Shown piece by piece: positions 1 through 7,632 of a DNA stretch of 64,000 bases. A program made the position numbers and the translations under genes. The notes under the pieces were generated by a model. That model saw only the letters and a program-made list of their open reading frames with translations, was not told the DNA's origin and made no database searches. Each line of letters begins with the position of its first letter. Within the stretch, counting starts at the first letter, position 1. Origin of the DNA: JAGIBJ01 sp032119595 (GTDB taxonomy: Bacteria > Actinomycetota > Thermoleophilia > Solirubrobacterales > Solirubrobacteraceae); the NCBI GenBank assembly GCA_032119595.1, contig JAUMBQ010000006.1, forward strand, positions 434,001-498,000. The letters are read 5' to 3'.

Positions 1-1
1 A

Positions 2-910
2 GGACCACAGGGCCCGGCCGGACCTCCCGGCCCTGCCGGGGGCGCGGCCCCCGTCAAGCCCCCAGTCGGACTGCTGAACCTCACCGGCCTGAGCAGCGAA
101 CGCGCCGACGGCGCGATCGTGGTCTCGAAGATCGACTGGGCCGCGGAAGCAGACACGAGCTGGCAACGAGGCGGCGGCGCATCCGTCGCCAAGCCGACCG
201 TTGCCGCGCTGACCTTCACCAAACCGGCCGACAAGACCTCGCCCGCGCTCTGGCAGAGGATTAGCACGGGCACTGGGTTCACCTCGGGCTCCCTGAAGTT
301 GACTGCGGACCCCAGTGCCGCGCCGTACGCGTCGATCGCGCTCGGCCGGATGTTCGTGAGAAGCGTCGAGCCTCGGACGCAGGACGGCAAGCCCGTCGAG
401 GACGTGAGCCTCGCCGTTGACCCGCTTGTCGGAGGCGTGGTCACCGTGCCCGCGCCGGTGCTCGCCGCCGGACCGGCCCCGACCCTCGACGACTCCATCG
501 GCACGCTGACCATCACGGGCTTCACCGGCTCGCGACCGATCTCGTTCGTCAAAGGCGGCGTCCAAGCGGCAAGTTCGTTCAGCGCAGGCGGCGCGTCGGT
601 CGGCAAACCCTTCTTCGCACCGTTCAGCCTGCGCAAGGGCGTCGATGGTCAGTCATCGGTGTTCCGCGACCTGATTTCCCAGGGCCGTTCGATGACGGAC
701 GTGACGATCGACCTTCCCGGCTCCAGCGCCGCCCCGCACGTCGTCTACGAGCTGGAGGACGTGTTCGTCAGCGAGATCAGCCTCGAAGGCACGGGCGGAA
801 GCATCGAGAAGGTCGGGCTGACGCCGAAAGTCATCCGGACGCTCACCACCGTCGGCACCGGGCCGACGACGACCTTCTGCTTCGACGTGCCGGCTGGGCG
901 CGTCTGCTGA
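2..910 (+). CDS. Collagen-like protein with two Hcp-type domains, 5' end cut off by the window
   Basis: The frame is already open at base 2, so the true start and any signal peptide lie upstream. The visible product has 302 residues. It opens with a short collagen-like Gly-X-Y run (GPQGPAGPPGPAGG). Two diverged copies of a unit of about 115 residues follow, near 21-140 and 166-282. Each copy has the strand order of the Hcp1/T6SS tube family: a KP...LTFTKPADKTSP or KP...FSLRKGVDGQSS strand, a VxIxL-type strand, a strand ending VFVxS, and a closing VEDVSL or IEKVGL. Hcp proteins form hexameric tubes in Gram-negative secretion systems. Here no T6SS core genes are nearby and the role is unknown. 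Convergent with the UbiB-like gene, 8 bases away. Confidence 0.7.
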   Translation, partial: GPQGPAGPPGPAGGAAPVKPPVGLLNLTGLSSERADGAIVVSKIDWAAEADTSWQRGGGASVAKPTVAALTFTKPADKTSPALWQRISTGTGFTSGSLKLTADPSAAPYASIALGRMFVRSVEPRTQDGKPVEDVSLAVDPLVGGVVTVPAPVLAAGPAPTLDDSIGTLTITGFTGSRPISFVKGGVQAASSFSAGGASVGKPFFAPFSLRKGVDGQSSVFRDLISQGRSMTDVTIDLPGSSAAPHVVYELEDVFVSEISLEGTGGSIEKVGLTPKVIRTLTTVGTGPTTTFCFDVPAGRVC

Positions 911-918
911 TCGAGGAC

Positions 919-2451
919 TCAGCCGAGGTCGGTCGACGCGAGCAGCTCCGCGATCCCAGACTCGGGGTCCGCGAAGAGCTCCACGAGAATCTCTTGCACG
1001 ACGGCGAGGACGTCGGCCTCCGGTGCGACGCTGGCCGCGAACCCCGAGAGATACAGCAGGTTCTTGAAGAAGAGGACGAGGTCCTTCGGCATCCGGAAGC
1101 CGTTGCGAGCGAGGACCTGGAGTAGGCGGCCGAGCGTGATGCCGAGCTGATCGAAGGTCACCTGGCCTCGCTCGCGGTCGTCGAGGCGGTCGAGTTCGAT
1201 CTGCAGCTCGGCGATGAGCTTCTCCACATCGGCTTTGTGGTCGATCGCGCCGAACATGCGCATCGCGTCGATCTGCCCGCGTGCGTCGCTCGCCGCCCAA
1301 GCCGCGAGGTACTTCACGAGCCCCGCGCGCTGCATCGCATCGAGCCGGCCGGCGATGCCGAAGTCGACCAGCGAGAAGCTGGCCGTGAACTCGTCGATCA
1401 AGACGTTGCCGGCGTGCAGGTCGCCGTGGAACACGCCGTGCTTGAGGGTCGCGTCGATCACGCCCTTGATCCCGAGGTGCAGCAGGCGCCCGCCGTCGCG
1501 CTCGATCGTCGGGTCCAACCGCGCGTAGGAGACGCCCGGGAGATACTCCATCACGAGCAGCCGCTCGGTCACCATCCCCGGAATCGGCCGCGGCGCGAGC
1601 ATGTGATCGGCGCCGAGATCCTCAAGGACCGCGCTGGAGTCGACGAGGTTCGCAGCCTCCAGGCGGAAGTCGAGTTCCTCGAGCGCGAGCTGCGCGAACA
1701 GCTCCACGAACCCGACGAGGTTGGCCGAGCGCGCGGCCGGGTGGAGCTTTTCGGCGGCAGCAGCCGCGAGCGCGAGCGTCTCGATGTCGGCGCGGAACTT
1801 GCCGCGGAGCCGAGGCCGGCGGACTTTCACCACGACCTCGGTGCCGTCGTCGAGGCGACCACGGTGGACCTGCCCGATCGAGCCGGCGGCTAGCGGCTCC
1901 TCGTCGAGCCACTCCAGGCGACTGCGGAGCTCGCCGAGTTCGCGGTCGATCACCTTGTGCGCGACGCCCGGGCGCAGCGGCGGCGCCTCATCGCGGCACC
2001 ACGCAAAGGCTTCGACCCACTCGTCCGGCAGGAGTCCGTTCGCCGTGGCGATGAACTGGCCGAGCTTCACGTACGCCGGGCCGCCGGCCTTCACGAGGCG
2101 CTGCGCGCGATCAAGGGTGCCCTGCGTGGCCTGGGGCGCCTCCACCCGAAGGCCCACCGCGGCGGCGGCCGCAGCCAGGAGCTGGAACGGCGCGTCGGGA
2201 GCCGCAGCCGTCACCATCCGGAAGCCGGTCGAGGCGAGGGAGACGATCGTGTCGGTCCACACACGCGGCGTGGCGAGCCGTTTGGCATCCCGCGCGACGA
2301 CCTTGCGCTGCGTCACGGCGTCCGTATGCCATCGCAGCGCCTGCTCCGTCAGCCCCGGAAACTCCGCGAGGCGCGTCGACTCGCGGATCAGCTTGTCGAG
2401 GCGGGGAAGCGGCGGCGGGGTGAGCCCGGGACCAGAGAGAGCGTCGGCCAT
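919..2451 (-). CDS. ABC1/UbiB (AarF) family atypical protein kinase-like protein
   Basis: 510 residues from the ATG at 2451; a longer frame starting at 2511 would read through the probable promoter. The UbiB/ADCK landmarks are present in order: a KxGQ-type motif (VKLGQF), the nucleotide-binding region (AAGSIGQVHRG then VVVKVRRP), the catalytic-loop equivalent (FHGDLHAGNVLID) and the metal-binding segment (LVDFGIAG). Known family members support quinone or isoprenoid-lipid metabolism and act as atypical ATPase/kinases. No quinone gene is adjacent, so the substrate is open. A near-perfect palindrome sits about 20 bases upstream of the start and probably controls the gene. Confidence 0.85.
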   Translation of the reverse strand: MADALSGPGLTPPPLPRLDKLIRESTRLAEFPGLTEQALRWHTDAVTQRKVVARDAKRLATPRVWTDTIVSLASTGFRMVTAAAPDAPFQLLAAAAAAVGLRVEAPQATQGTLDRAQRLVKAGGPAYVKLGQFIATANGLLPDEWVEAFAWCRDEAPPLRPGVAHKVIDRELGELRSRLEWLDEEPLAAGSIGQVHRGRLDDGTEVVVKVRRPRLRGKFRADIETLALAAAAAEKLHPAARSANLVGFVELFAQLALEELDFRLEAANLVDSSAVLEDLGADHMLAPRPIPGMVTERLLVMEYLPGVSYARLDPTIERDGGRLLHLGIKGVIDATLKHGVFHGDLHAGNVLIDEFTASFSLVDFGIAGRLDAMQRAGLVKYLAAWAASDARGQIDAMRMFGAIDHKADVEKLIAELQIELDRLDDRERGQVTFDQLGITLGRLLQVLARNGFRMPKDLVLFFKNLLYLSGFAASVAPEADVLAVVQEILVELFADPESGIAELLASTDLG

Positions 2452-2472
2452 CGGCGGATGGTGACAGACCAG

Positions 2473-2490
2473 ACCTACACAAGTGTAAGT
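2473..2490. promoter_or_regulatory. Putative palindromic operator upstream of the UbiB-like gene
   Basis: On the minus strand this reads ACTTACAC-TT-GTGTAGGT, two 8-base arms matching at 7 of 8 positions. The embedded TACACT could serve as a -10 box for the minus-strand gene that starts 22 bases further on. Size and symmetry fit a TetR-type site, but no regulator gene is adjacent, so the binding protein is unknown. Confidence 0.45.
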
Positions 2491-2635
2491 TCCGTCCGTG
2501 GGACTGGTCACTCGACGAAAACGCCCGAAATCTCAAGCGTTTTGGGACGCTCGCGTACCAGCTGCCTCATGCATCAGGACCAACGCGACCCGCCCGCGGG
2601 CGCTACGGATGGCGGCGTCGGTAGCCTCGCCGGTG

Positions 2636-2851
2636 ATGACCGACGTTCCAATCCGCGGCGACATGATCCGCCTGGGCCAGCTCCTCAAGCTCTCCGGCCT
2701 GGCCGAAGATGGCGCGCACGCGAAGGACATCCTCGCCGAGGAGCACGTCTTCGTGAACGGCGAGCGCGACAACCGTCGTGGCCGCCAGCTCGTGCCGGGC
2801 GACGAAGTCAACGTCGGCGGCCAGAAGCTGCGCATCGTCAGCGGCAACTGA
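2636..2851 (+). CDS. Small S4-domain RNA-binding protein (YbcJ/YaaA type)
   Basis: 71 residues from the ATG at 2636. Almost the whole protein is one S4 fold: IRLGQLLKLSGLAEDG, then the KDILAEEHVFVNGE and NRRGRQLVPGDEV segments that contact RNA in the family, closing with KLRIVSG. Free-standing S4 proteins of this size bind structured RNA, often ribosomal; the target here is unknown. An in-frame GTG at 2633 and an ATG at 2609 are alternative starts. A TAGCCT box at 2622-2627 lies 8 bases before the chosen ATG, close to the leaderless spacing common in this window. A strong hairpin follows the gene. Confidence 0.8.
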   Translation: MTDVPIRGDMIRLGQLLKLSGLAEDGAHAKDILAEEHVFVNGERDNRRGRQLVPGDEVNVGGQKLRIVSGN

Positions 2852-2878
2852 GGCGTCGTCAGGCCGACTCCCCGCGGT

Positions 2879-2922
2879 GAACGTCGGAATATGCCCCCTG
2901 GGAGGGGCATATTCCGACGTTC
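2879..2922. terminator. Perfect 19-bp stem-loop between convergent genes
   Basis: Arms at 2879-2897 and 2904-2922 are exact reverse complements (GAACGTCGGAATATGCCCC on the left) around a 6-base loop. The element lies between the S4 gene and the FKBP gene, which converge, so a bidirectional terminator is the simplest reading. There is no T-tract, as is often the case in actinobacteria. The arms also resemble a metal-regulator box (ATATGCCCC...GGGGCATAT), but the location argues against an operator. Confidence 0.75.
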
Positions 2923-2980
2923 GGCCTAGCTGGTGGGCGGTTGCCGCGGTTCGCGGCCCGCCCCCCTCACCGCTGCGGCG

Positions 2981-3358
2981 TTACTTGACGCCGATGAGGT
3001 CCACGACGAAGACGAGGGTCTCGTCGGGCTTGATGGCGCCCGGGGCGCCGCGCTTGCCGTAGCCGAGCATCGGCGGAATGGTGATCTTGCGGCGGCCGCC
3101 GACCTTCATGCCGTCGACGCCCTGGTCCCAGCCCTGGATGACCTGGCCCTTGCCGAGGCCGAACTTGAAGGTCGAACCGCGGTTCCACGAGGCGTCGAAC
3201 TCCTTGCCGTCGCTCCACGCCTTGCCGACGTAGTGAACCTCGACGGTGTGACCCGGAATGGCTTCGTCGCCGGTGCCCTCAACGAGATCCTCGATCTCGA
3301 GCTGGTACGACGGCGCGCCCTCGGGGATCTCGAACTCGGGCTTCTCACTGGTGCTCAT
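2981..3358 (-). CDS. FKBP-type peptidyl-prolyl cis-trans isomerase
   Basis: 125 residues, a single FKBP domain without signal peptide, so cytoplasmic. Family signatures include VEVHYVGKAWSDGKEFDAS, FKFGLGKGQVIQGWDQG, MKVGGRRKITIPP and LVFVVDLIGV. Aromatic pocket residues (Y of VHYVG, F of EFDAS, W of GWDQG, F of LVFVVDL) are retained. FKBPs catalyse prolyl isomerisation and act as folding helpers. On the minus strand a TAGGGT box (3365-3370) lies 6 bases upstream of the ATG, so the message is probably leaderless. Confidence 0.93.
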   Translation of the reverse strand: MSTSEKPEFEIPEGAPSYQLEIEDLVEGTGDEAIPGHTVEVHYVGKAWSDGKEFDASWNRGSTFKFGLGKGQVIQGWDQGVDGMKVGGRRKITIPPMLGYGKRGAPGAIKPDETLVFVVDLIGVK

Positions 3359-3497
3359 GGGGCGACCCTAACTCCAACGCCCCGTGAAGTGCCGGCAGCA
3401 AGGCACCACACCCTGGCGGCCTCAGCGACACGTCCCGACCCGCCCGCAGAGCGTCGGCGCGCCCAGGCACGAACGATCGCCGAGCAGCCCTTGACCC

Positions 3498-3537
3498 GTG
3501 AATCACGATTCACAAGACTCGGTGAATGGGCATTCAC
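3498..3537. promoter_or_regulatory. Tandem TetR-type operators overlapping the start of the acyl-CoA dehydrogenase gene
   Basis: Two palindromes share one half-site. Site 1, 3498-3513, is GTGAATC-AC-GATTCAC. Site 2, 3522-3537, is GTGAAT-GGGC-ATTCAC. Their centres are 24 bp apart. TTGACC at 3491-3496 could be the -35; AAGACT at 3514-3519 would then fall 6 bases before the ATG at 3526, which itself lies inside site 2. Occupancy would block the promoter and transcription start. The likely binder is the TetR protein encoded by the second gene of this operon. Confidence 0.7.
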
Positions 3538-5178
3538 ATCGCGAGCGAGCAGGATGGTCGCCACGCACGCACCCGCCGCGTCGAGAACCAGGCGCCACCG
3601 CTGGCACCGCTCAACCTGTTCGACGCGGACCTGCCGCTGCGAGAGGCGCTCGCGCGCGAAGGCGGCGCTTGGGGCACGGACCGCGTCCGAGAGGCCGGTG
3701 CCGTCGCGGGGAGCGTCGAGGCGCGCGAACACGCGCACCGCGCCGAGACGCACGAACCGATCCTGCGCACCCACGACCGGTACGGCCACCGGATCGATGA
3801 GGTCGAACTCGACCCGTCGTGGACGTGGTTGATCGACGGCGCCGTGTCCCGCGGCCTCCACGCCCTGCCGTGGCGCGAGCCGCAGGCGGGTGCGCATGTG
3901 GTGCGCGCAGCGGCATTCATGACGTACGGCGCGCTCGATCTCGGCGTCCTCTGCCCGATCTCGATGACCTACGCCGTCGTCCCGGCGCTGCGCGATGGCT
4001 CTGCCGAACTCGCCGCGAAGTGGGAGCCGCGCCTCACCTCGGTCGATCCGGCGACGGCAGCGATCGCCGGGATGGCGATGACCGAGCGCCAAGGCGGCTC
4101 CGACGTGCGAGCCAACATCACGCGCGCCGAGCCCACTGGCGACGGCGACTACGAACTCTGGGGCCACAAGTGGTTCTGCTCGTATCCCCCCTGCGACGTG
4201 TTCCTCGTGCTGGCGCAGACGAGCGACGAGTCGAACGCACCGTCCTGCTTCCTCGTCGAACGCGGCCCCGGGATGGAGTTCCAGCGCCTCAAGAACAAGC
4301 TCGGTACGCGGTCGCTCGCGTCATCTGAGGTCGAGTTCCATGGGATCCGCGCGACGCTCGTCGGCGAGGAGGGCCGCGGGGTGCCAGCCATCGTCCGGAT
4401 GGTCAACCACACCCGCCTGGACTGCCTGCTCGGGGGAGCCACCACGATGCGCAACGGCACGCTCGAAGCCATCCACCACGCGCGGCACCGCACGGCGTTC
4501 GGGGCGAAGCTCGTCGACCAGCCGGCGATGGCCAATGTGCTCGCCGATCTCGCCTTGGAGTCGGAGGCCGCGACGGCCACCGCGTTGCGGGTGGCCCGCT
4601 CCTACGACGACGCCGACACGTCGTTCCGGCGACTGGCCACTGCAGTCGAGAAGTATTGGGTCTGCAAGCGGGCCGCCGCGCACGCGGCCGAGGCCCTGGA
4701 GTGCCTCGGCGGAAACGGCTATGCCGAGGAGTCCGGGATGCCCAAGCTCTACCGCGACGCTCCGCTCGGCGGCATCTGGGAGGGCTCGGGCAACGTCGCC
4801 GCGCTCGACGTGCTGCGCGCGATCGAGAAGGAGCCGGAAACCCTGGGCGCGTTCCTGGAGGAGTGCTCGCTTGCCAGCGGCGCGAACGCCGCGTTCGACG
4901 CGCACGTGACCGCGATGGTGGAGCGGACGGCGGCGCTCGTGGGCGACGACGGACGCACCCCCGCCGCGCGGAGCTACGACGCGCAGTTCGGGGCCCGGCG
5001 CCTCGTCGAAGACCTCGCCGTCTCACTCCAGGCGAGCCTGCTGCTGCGCCACGCGCCAGCCGCCGTGAGCGACGCCTTCTGCGCCTCGCGCCTGGGCGGA
5101 CAAGGCGGCCGGGTCTACGGCACGCTGCCGCGCGGCGTCGATACCACCACCATCGTCGACCGGGCGCTGCCGGCGTGA
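3526..5178 (+). CDS. Acyl-CoA dehydrogenase, AidB-like branch
   Basis: 550 residues. The N-terminal layout (DPSWTWLIDGAVSRGLHALPW, then CPISMTYAVVPALR) and the length match the AidB-type branch rather than the roughly 390-residue fatty-acid enzymes. The FAD-binding middle segment (AMTERQGGSDVRAN, WFCSYPPCDVFLVLAQT) and C-terminal helices (AAEALECLGGNGYAEESGMPKLYRD, GIWEGSGNVAALDVLRA) are intact. E. coli AidB is a flavoprotein linked to alkylation damage with weak isovaleryl-CoA dehydrogenase activity; the substrate here is unknown. The start codon lies inside a TetR-type operator and the stop overlaps the next gene (GTGA), so the two form an operon. Confidence 0.85.
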   Translation: MGIHIASEQDGRHARTRRVENQAPPLAPLNLFDADLPLREALAREGGAWGTDRVREAGAVAGSVEAREHAHRAETHEPILRTHDRYGHRIDEVELDPSWTWLIDGAVSRGLHALPWREPQAGAHVVRAAAFMTYGALDLGVLCPISMTYAVVPALRDGSAELAAKWEPRLTSVDPATAAIAGMAMTERQGGSDVRANITRAEPTGDGDYELWGHKWFCSYPPCDVFLVLAQTSDESNAPSCFLVERGPGMEFQRLKNKLGTRSLASSEVEFHGIRATLVGEEGRGVPAIVRMVNHTRLDCLLGGATTMRNGTLEAIHHARHRTAFGAKLVDQPAMANVLADLALESEAATATALRVARSYDDADTSFRRLATAVEKYWVCKRAAAHAAEALECLGGNGYAEESGMPKLYRDAPLGGIWEGSGNVAALDVLRAIEKEPETLGAFLEECSLASGANAAFDAHVTAMVERTAALVGDDGRTPAARSYDAQFGARRLVEDLAVSLQASLLLRHAPAAVSDAFCASRLGGQGGRVYGTLPRGVDTTTIVDRALPA

Positions 5179-5777
5179 GCACCGTCGCGATCGGCGCAGC
5201 CGGATCGACCCGCGAGCGCCTTCTTTCAGCGGCCCGGCGCGTCATCGAGGCCAAGGGCTACGGCGGCGCGTCGGTGCTCGCGATCGCCGAGCAGGCTGGC
5301 GTGGCGTCGGGCACGCTCTACCGCCATTTCCCCTCGAAAGCCGACCTGTTCGTCGAAGTGTTCCGCGAGGTCTGCGGGCACGAGATGGCTGCGGCACGGG
5401 ATGCCGCGGCCGTCGCTGCCGATCCAGCGGCACGGATCGACGCGATCATCACTACGTTCGCCGAGCGCGCCCTGGCGAGCCCAACCCTGGCGTGGTCACT
5501 CATCGCCGAACCCGTCGATCCCGCGGTGGAGCGCGTCCGACTCGAGTTCCGCGCCGACTATCGCGAGACCGTCGCCGCGTTCCTGCGCGACGCCATCGCC
5601 GCCGGCGCGGCACCGCCGCAGGACGAAGACCTCACGGCGGCCGCGCTCGTCGGCGCCGCCAACGAGATCCTCGCGGGTCCACTGGCCCCCGCACGAGAGC
5701 ACCACCGCACGGCTGCCGAGACGGTCAACGCACTGCGCATCCTCTGGCGGCGGACCGGCGGGATGCCCACGTCCTGA
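5175..5777 (+). CDS. TetR-family regulator, probable autoregulator of the AidB-like operon
   Basis: 200 residues from a GTG whose last bases overlap the stop of the acyl-CoA dehydrogenase gene (GTGA). Residues 12-58 form the TetR helix-turn-helix: RERLLSAARRVIEAKGYGG, then VLAIAEQAGVASGTLYRHFPSKADLF. The rest is a helical ligand-binding domain of usual size. Translational coupling to the enzyme and paired palindromes at the operon start suggest a classic ligand-relieved feedback circuit, perhaps with an acyl-CoA as ligand; that part is inference. Confidence 0.85.
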   Translation: MSTVAIGAAGSTRERLLSAARRVIEAKGYGGASVLAIAEQAGVASGTLYRHFPSKADLFVEVFREVCGHEMAAARDAAAVAADPAARIDAIITTFAERALASPTLAWSLIAEPVDPAVERVRLEFRADYRETVAAFLRDAIAAGAAPPQDEDLTAAALVGAANEILAGPLAPAREHHRTAAETVNALRILWRRTGGMPTS

Positions 5778-5817
5778 AAGACTGGACATTCGAACGATCT
5801 ACTCGTTTCCAGTCTTT
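5777..5817. terminator. Inverted repeat after the TetR stop codon
   Basis: AAAGACTGGA at 5777-5786 is the exact reverse complement of TCCAGTCTTT at 5808-5817, with a 21-base loop. The flanks (CCTG/TAGG) extend the symmetry imperfectly. It begins on the last base of the TetR stop codon and ends 70 bases before the next start. A terminator is likely, but the long loop and lack of a T-tract also allow an operator for the downstream secreted-protein gene. Confidence 0.45.
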
Positions 5818-5886
5818 AGGATGCAGGGACCGGTCTGCACGGATGCCGACCTCGCACCGACTGAGTCCACAGTGTCCACTTCTCTC

Positions 5887-6519
5887 ATGCGCAACCCCGT
5901 CGCCGTCCTGACGGCTGCCCTCACCCTCGGCGCCTGTGCGCTCCCGATGACGGCTTCTGCAGCGACGGTTTCCGCGACGACCGCGGCGCCCCTGACGTCG
6001 CCCGCCGTGACGGAGATGAATGCGACCTGCAAAGAGCCCACGTCGTTCAAGGCGTTCCAGCTGTTCGGCGACTACGCCAACTACTCCTTCGCGCCCGGCG
6101 GAAGCTTCGAAGCCGGCGCCACCGGCTGGAGCCTGAGCGGCGCCTACGTCACCACCAAGAACGAGAACCTCGGCATCTTCGCTGGCACGAAGTCGCTGTA
6201 CATCAAGGACAACGGCCGCGTCGTCTCTCCCTGGTTCTGCGTCACGCCGGACCACCCCACCTTCCGATACGTCACCTACGGCGGCGAGATCGAGATGGAA
6301 ATCGACTACAAGGTCATCACCGAATCCGACATCGACGACAAGCTCGTCGGCGAGACCAACGGTTCCTCCACCAAGTGGGGTCCCTCGGCCATCCACCCCC
6401 TCGCCCTTGAGATCCCCGACTACAAACTCGTCAAGGGCGTCGTCGCTCGCATCGTCTTCGAAGCCGAAGACAACGTCTACGTCGACAACGTCCTCGTAGA
6501 CCCCTACCGCAGGGGCTAG
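5887..6519 (+). CDS. Secreted protein, probable jelly-roll/carbohydrate-binding-like fold
   Basis: 210 residues from the ATG at 5887, which places a clean signal peptide at the N-terminus (basic MRNP, hydrophobic AVLTAALTLGACALPM, cleavage near ASAAT). The mature part holds GGSFEAGATGWSLSG, GTKSLYIKDNGRVVSPWFCV, and several beta-rich segments ending VYVDNVLVDPYRRG. This pattern recurs in secreted actinobacterial proteins with CBM-like beta sandwiches, but I cannot assign a named family. Two cysteines may form a disulphide. The stop overlaps the convergent gene by 4 bases. Confidence 0.75.
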   Translation: MRNPVAVLTAALTLGACALPMTASAATVSATTAAPLTSPAVTEMNATCKEPTSFKAFQLFGDYANYSFAPGGSFEAGATGWSLSGAYVTTKNENLGIFAGTKSLYIKDNGRVVSPWFCVTPDHPTFRYVTYGGEIEMEIDYKVITESDIDDKLVGETNGSSTKWGPSAIHPLALEIPDYKLVKGVVARIVFEAEDNVYVDNVLVDPYRRG

Positions 6520-6914
6520 TCCGTTTGGCGGCCTAGCATGGCTGCGAAGCGGGAGATGCGGCCGCGTTCTTCTTCGCTGAGGGGGCCGTCGGTTTCGACG
6601 AGGAGGGTCATTTGGCCGCGGCTGGTGGCCCACTTGCGGGCGTCGTCGCTGAAGCTTTTGCCGATCCAGATGATCGGGAGGCCGTGGGTGTGCTTGCGGA
6701 CGGTGGCTTCTTGAAGCTCCTGCGTGGCTTCGTGGCGCAGGACGGTGACGGCTTCGGCGCCGAGGGCGTGCGCGGCGTCGCTGATGGCGTCGATGCCGCC
6801 GTCGTCGATGAGGAGGCTGACGTGGCCGTCGGTGAGCATGTCGGTGGCCCAGCCCTCGGGGGTGCTGGCGAGGGCGGCGGGGCCCGTGACGAGGCGGAAG
6901 ATCGGCGTGCTCAC
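6516..6914 (-). CDS. Hypothetical cytoplasmic protein
   Basis: 132 residues from a GTG at 6914. TAACTT at 6922-6927 (minus strand) sits exactly 7 bases upstream, fitting a leaderless -10, which supports the start. No signal peptide or membrane segment. The product looks like a compact alpha/beta domain (HVSLLIDDGGIDAISDAAHALG, GLPIIWIGKSFSDDARKW, GQMTLLVETDG). I recognise no family. Convergent with and overlapping the preceding secreted-protein gene by 4 bases. Confidence 0.65.
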   Translation of the reverse strand: MSTPIFRLVTGPAALASTPEGWATDMLTDGHVSLLIDDGGIDAISDAAHALGAEAVTVLRHEATQELQEATVRKHTHGLPIIWIGKSFSDDARKWATSRGQMTLLVETDGPLSEEERGRISRFAAMLGRQTD

Positions 6915-6942
6915 GCCTGGGAAGTTAGCGGGTGGACTCGCG

Positions 6943-7620
6943 TCACACAGGACCGGGCTCCGTCTCGTCCAGTTCCTTGACGTATTGCCGTGCCGCGAGC
7001 TGCATCGTGGTCCGAGCGTGTTCCAACGCGCGGCCCGCCAGCTCAGCCGGGATCGCGGCGCCGTCCTGACGAAGCATCAGCGACGCGACGCCGTTCCAGA
7101 GAGCCCAAAGGAACACCATCGTCTGGTCGATCGGCACCACCGGGGTTTCGCCCGCGTCCATGGCGGCTTTGAGGTCGATGGCGATGTTCATCACCAGCCG
7201 CTCGGTCCGCTTGGACATTGCCCGGTTGACCTCGGCAAACTCGGTGTTCGGATCGGGCTGCAGCACGCGAACCATCGCGAACCGGCACGCGGCGGGGCAC
7301 TCGATCGCGAACTGGAAGTAAGCGTCGCCAGCGGCGTAGACGCGCCTCAGCGGCGACGGGTCCTTGCGTGCCTCTTCCATGTAGCCCTCAACGACCTCCA
7401 GTGCGTCGGAGATGAACGCAAGGACAAGCCCTTGTTTGCTCCCGTAGTGCGCGTAGAGCGCGCCAACGGAGACGCCGGCGCGCTCGGCGATCAGCTCGAC
7501 GGGCGTCGCGTTCACGCCGTGCTCAGCGAAGAGGTCGCTGGCGGCTTCGAGGATCGCCAAGCGGGTTCGGGCCTTGCGGCCGGGCGAAATCGGAGCGTCG
7601 TCTGGTGCGCGGTCAGCCAC
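6943..7620 (-). CDS. TetR-family regulator, second of a tandem pair
   Basis: 225 residues from a GTG. The helix-turn-helix at about residues 17-63 (TRLAILEAASDLFAEHGVN, IAERAGVSVGALYAHYGSKQG) is nearly identical to that of the upstream neighbour, and similarity extends into the ligand domain (RVYAAGDAYFQFAIECPAA, NRAMSKRTERLVMNIA). It follows that gene by 12 bases on the same strand, so the two are a tandem duplication and probably one transcript. No target genes are evident. Confidence 0.88.
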   Translation of the reverse strand: MADRAPDDAPISPGRKARTRLAILEAASDLFAEHGVNATPVELIAERAGVSVGALYAHYGSKQGLVLAFISDALEVVEGYMEEARKDPSPLRRVYAAGDAYFQFAIECPAACRFAMVRVLQPDPNTEFAEVNRAMSKRTERLVMNIAIDLKAAMDAGETPVVPIDQTMVFLWALWNGVASLMLRQDGAAIPAELAGRALEHARTTMQLAARQYVKELDETEPGPV

Positions 7621-7632
7621 GGTGAGGCAGCG

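Noticed and set aside
2879..2922. CsoR/CopY-like metal-responsive operator reading of the ATATGCCCC palindrome
   Set aside because: It lies between two convergent stop codons, with no promoter to control; terminator is simpler.
6516..6914. Antitoxin or secretion role for the 132-residue hypothetical
   Set aside because: No partner gene, motif or fold could be recognised to support it.
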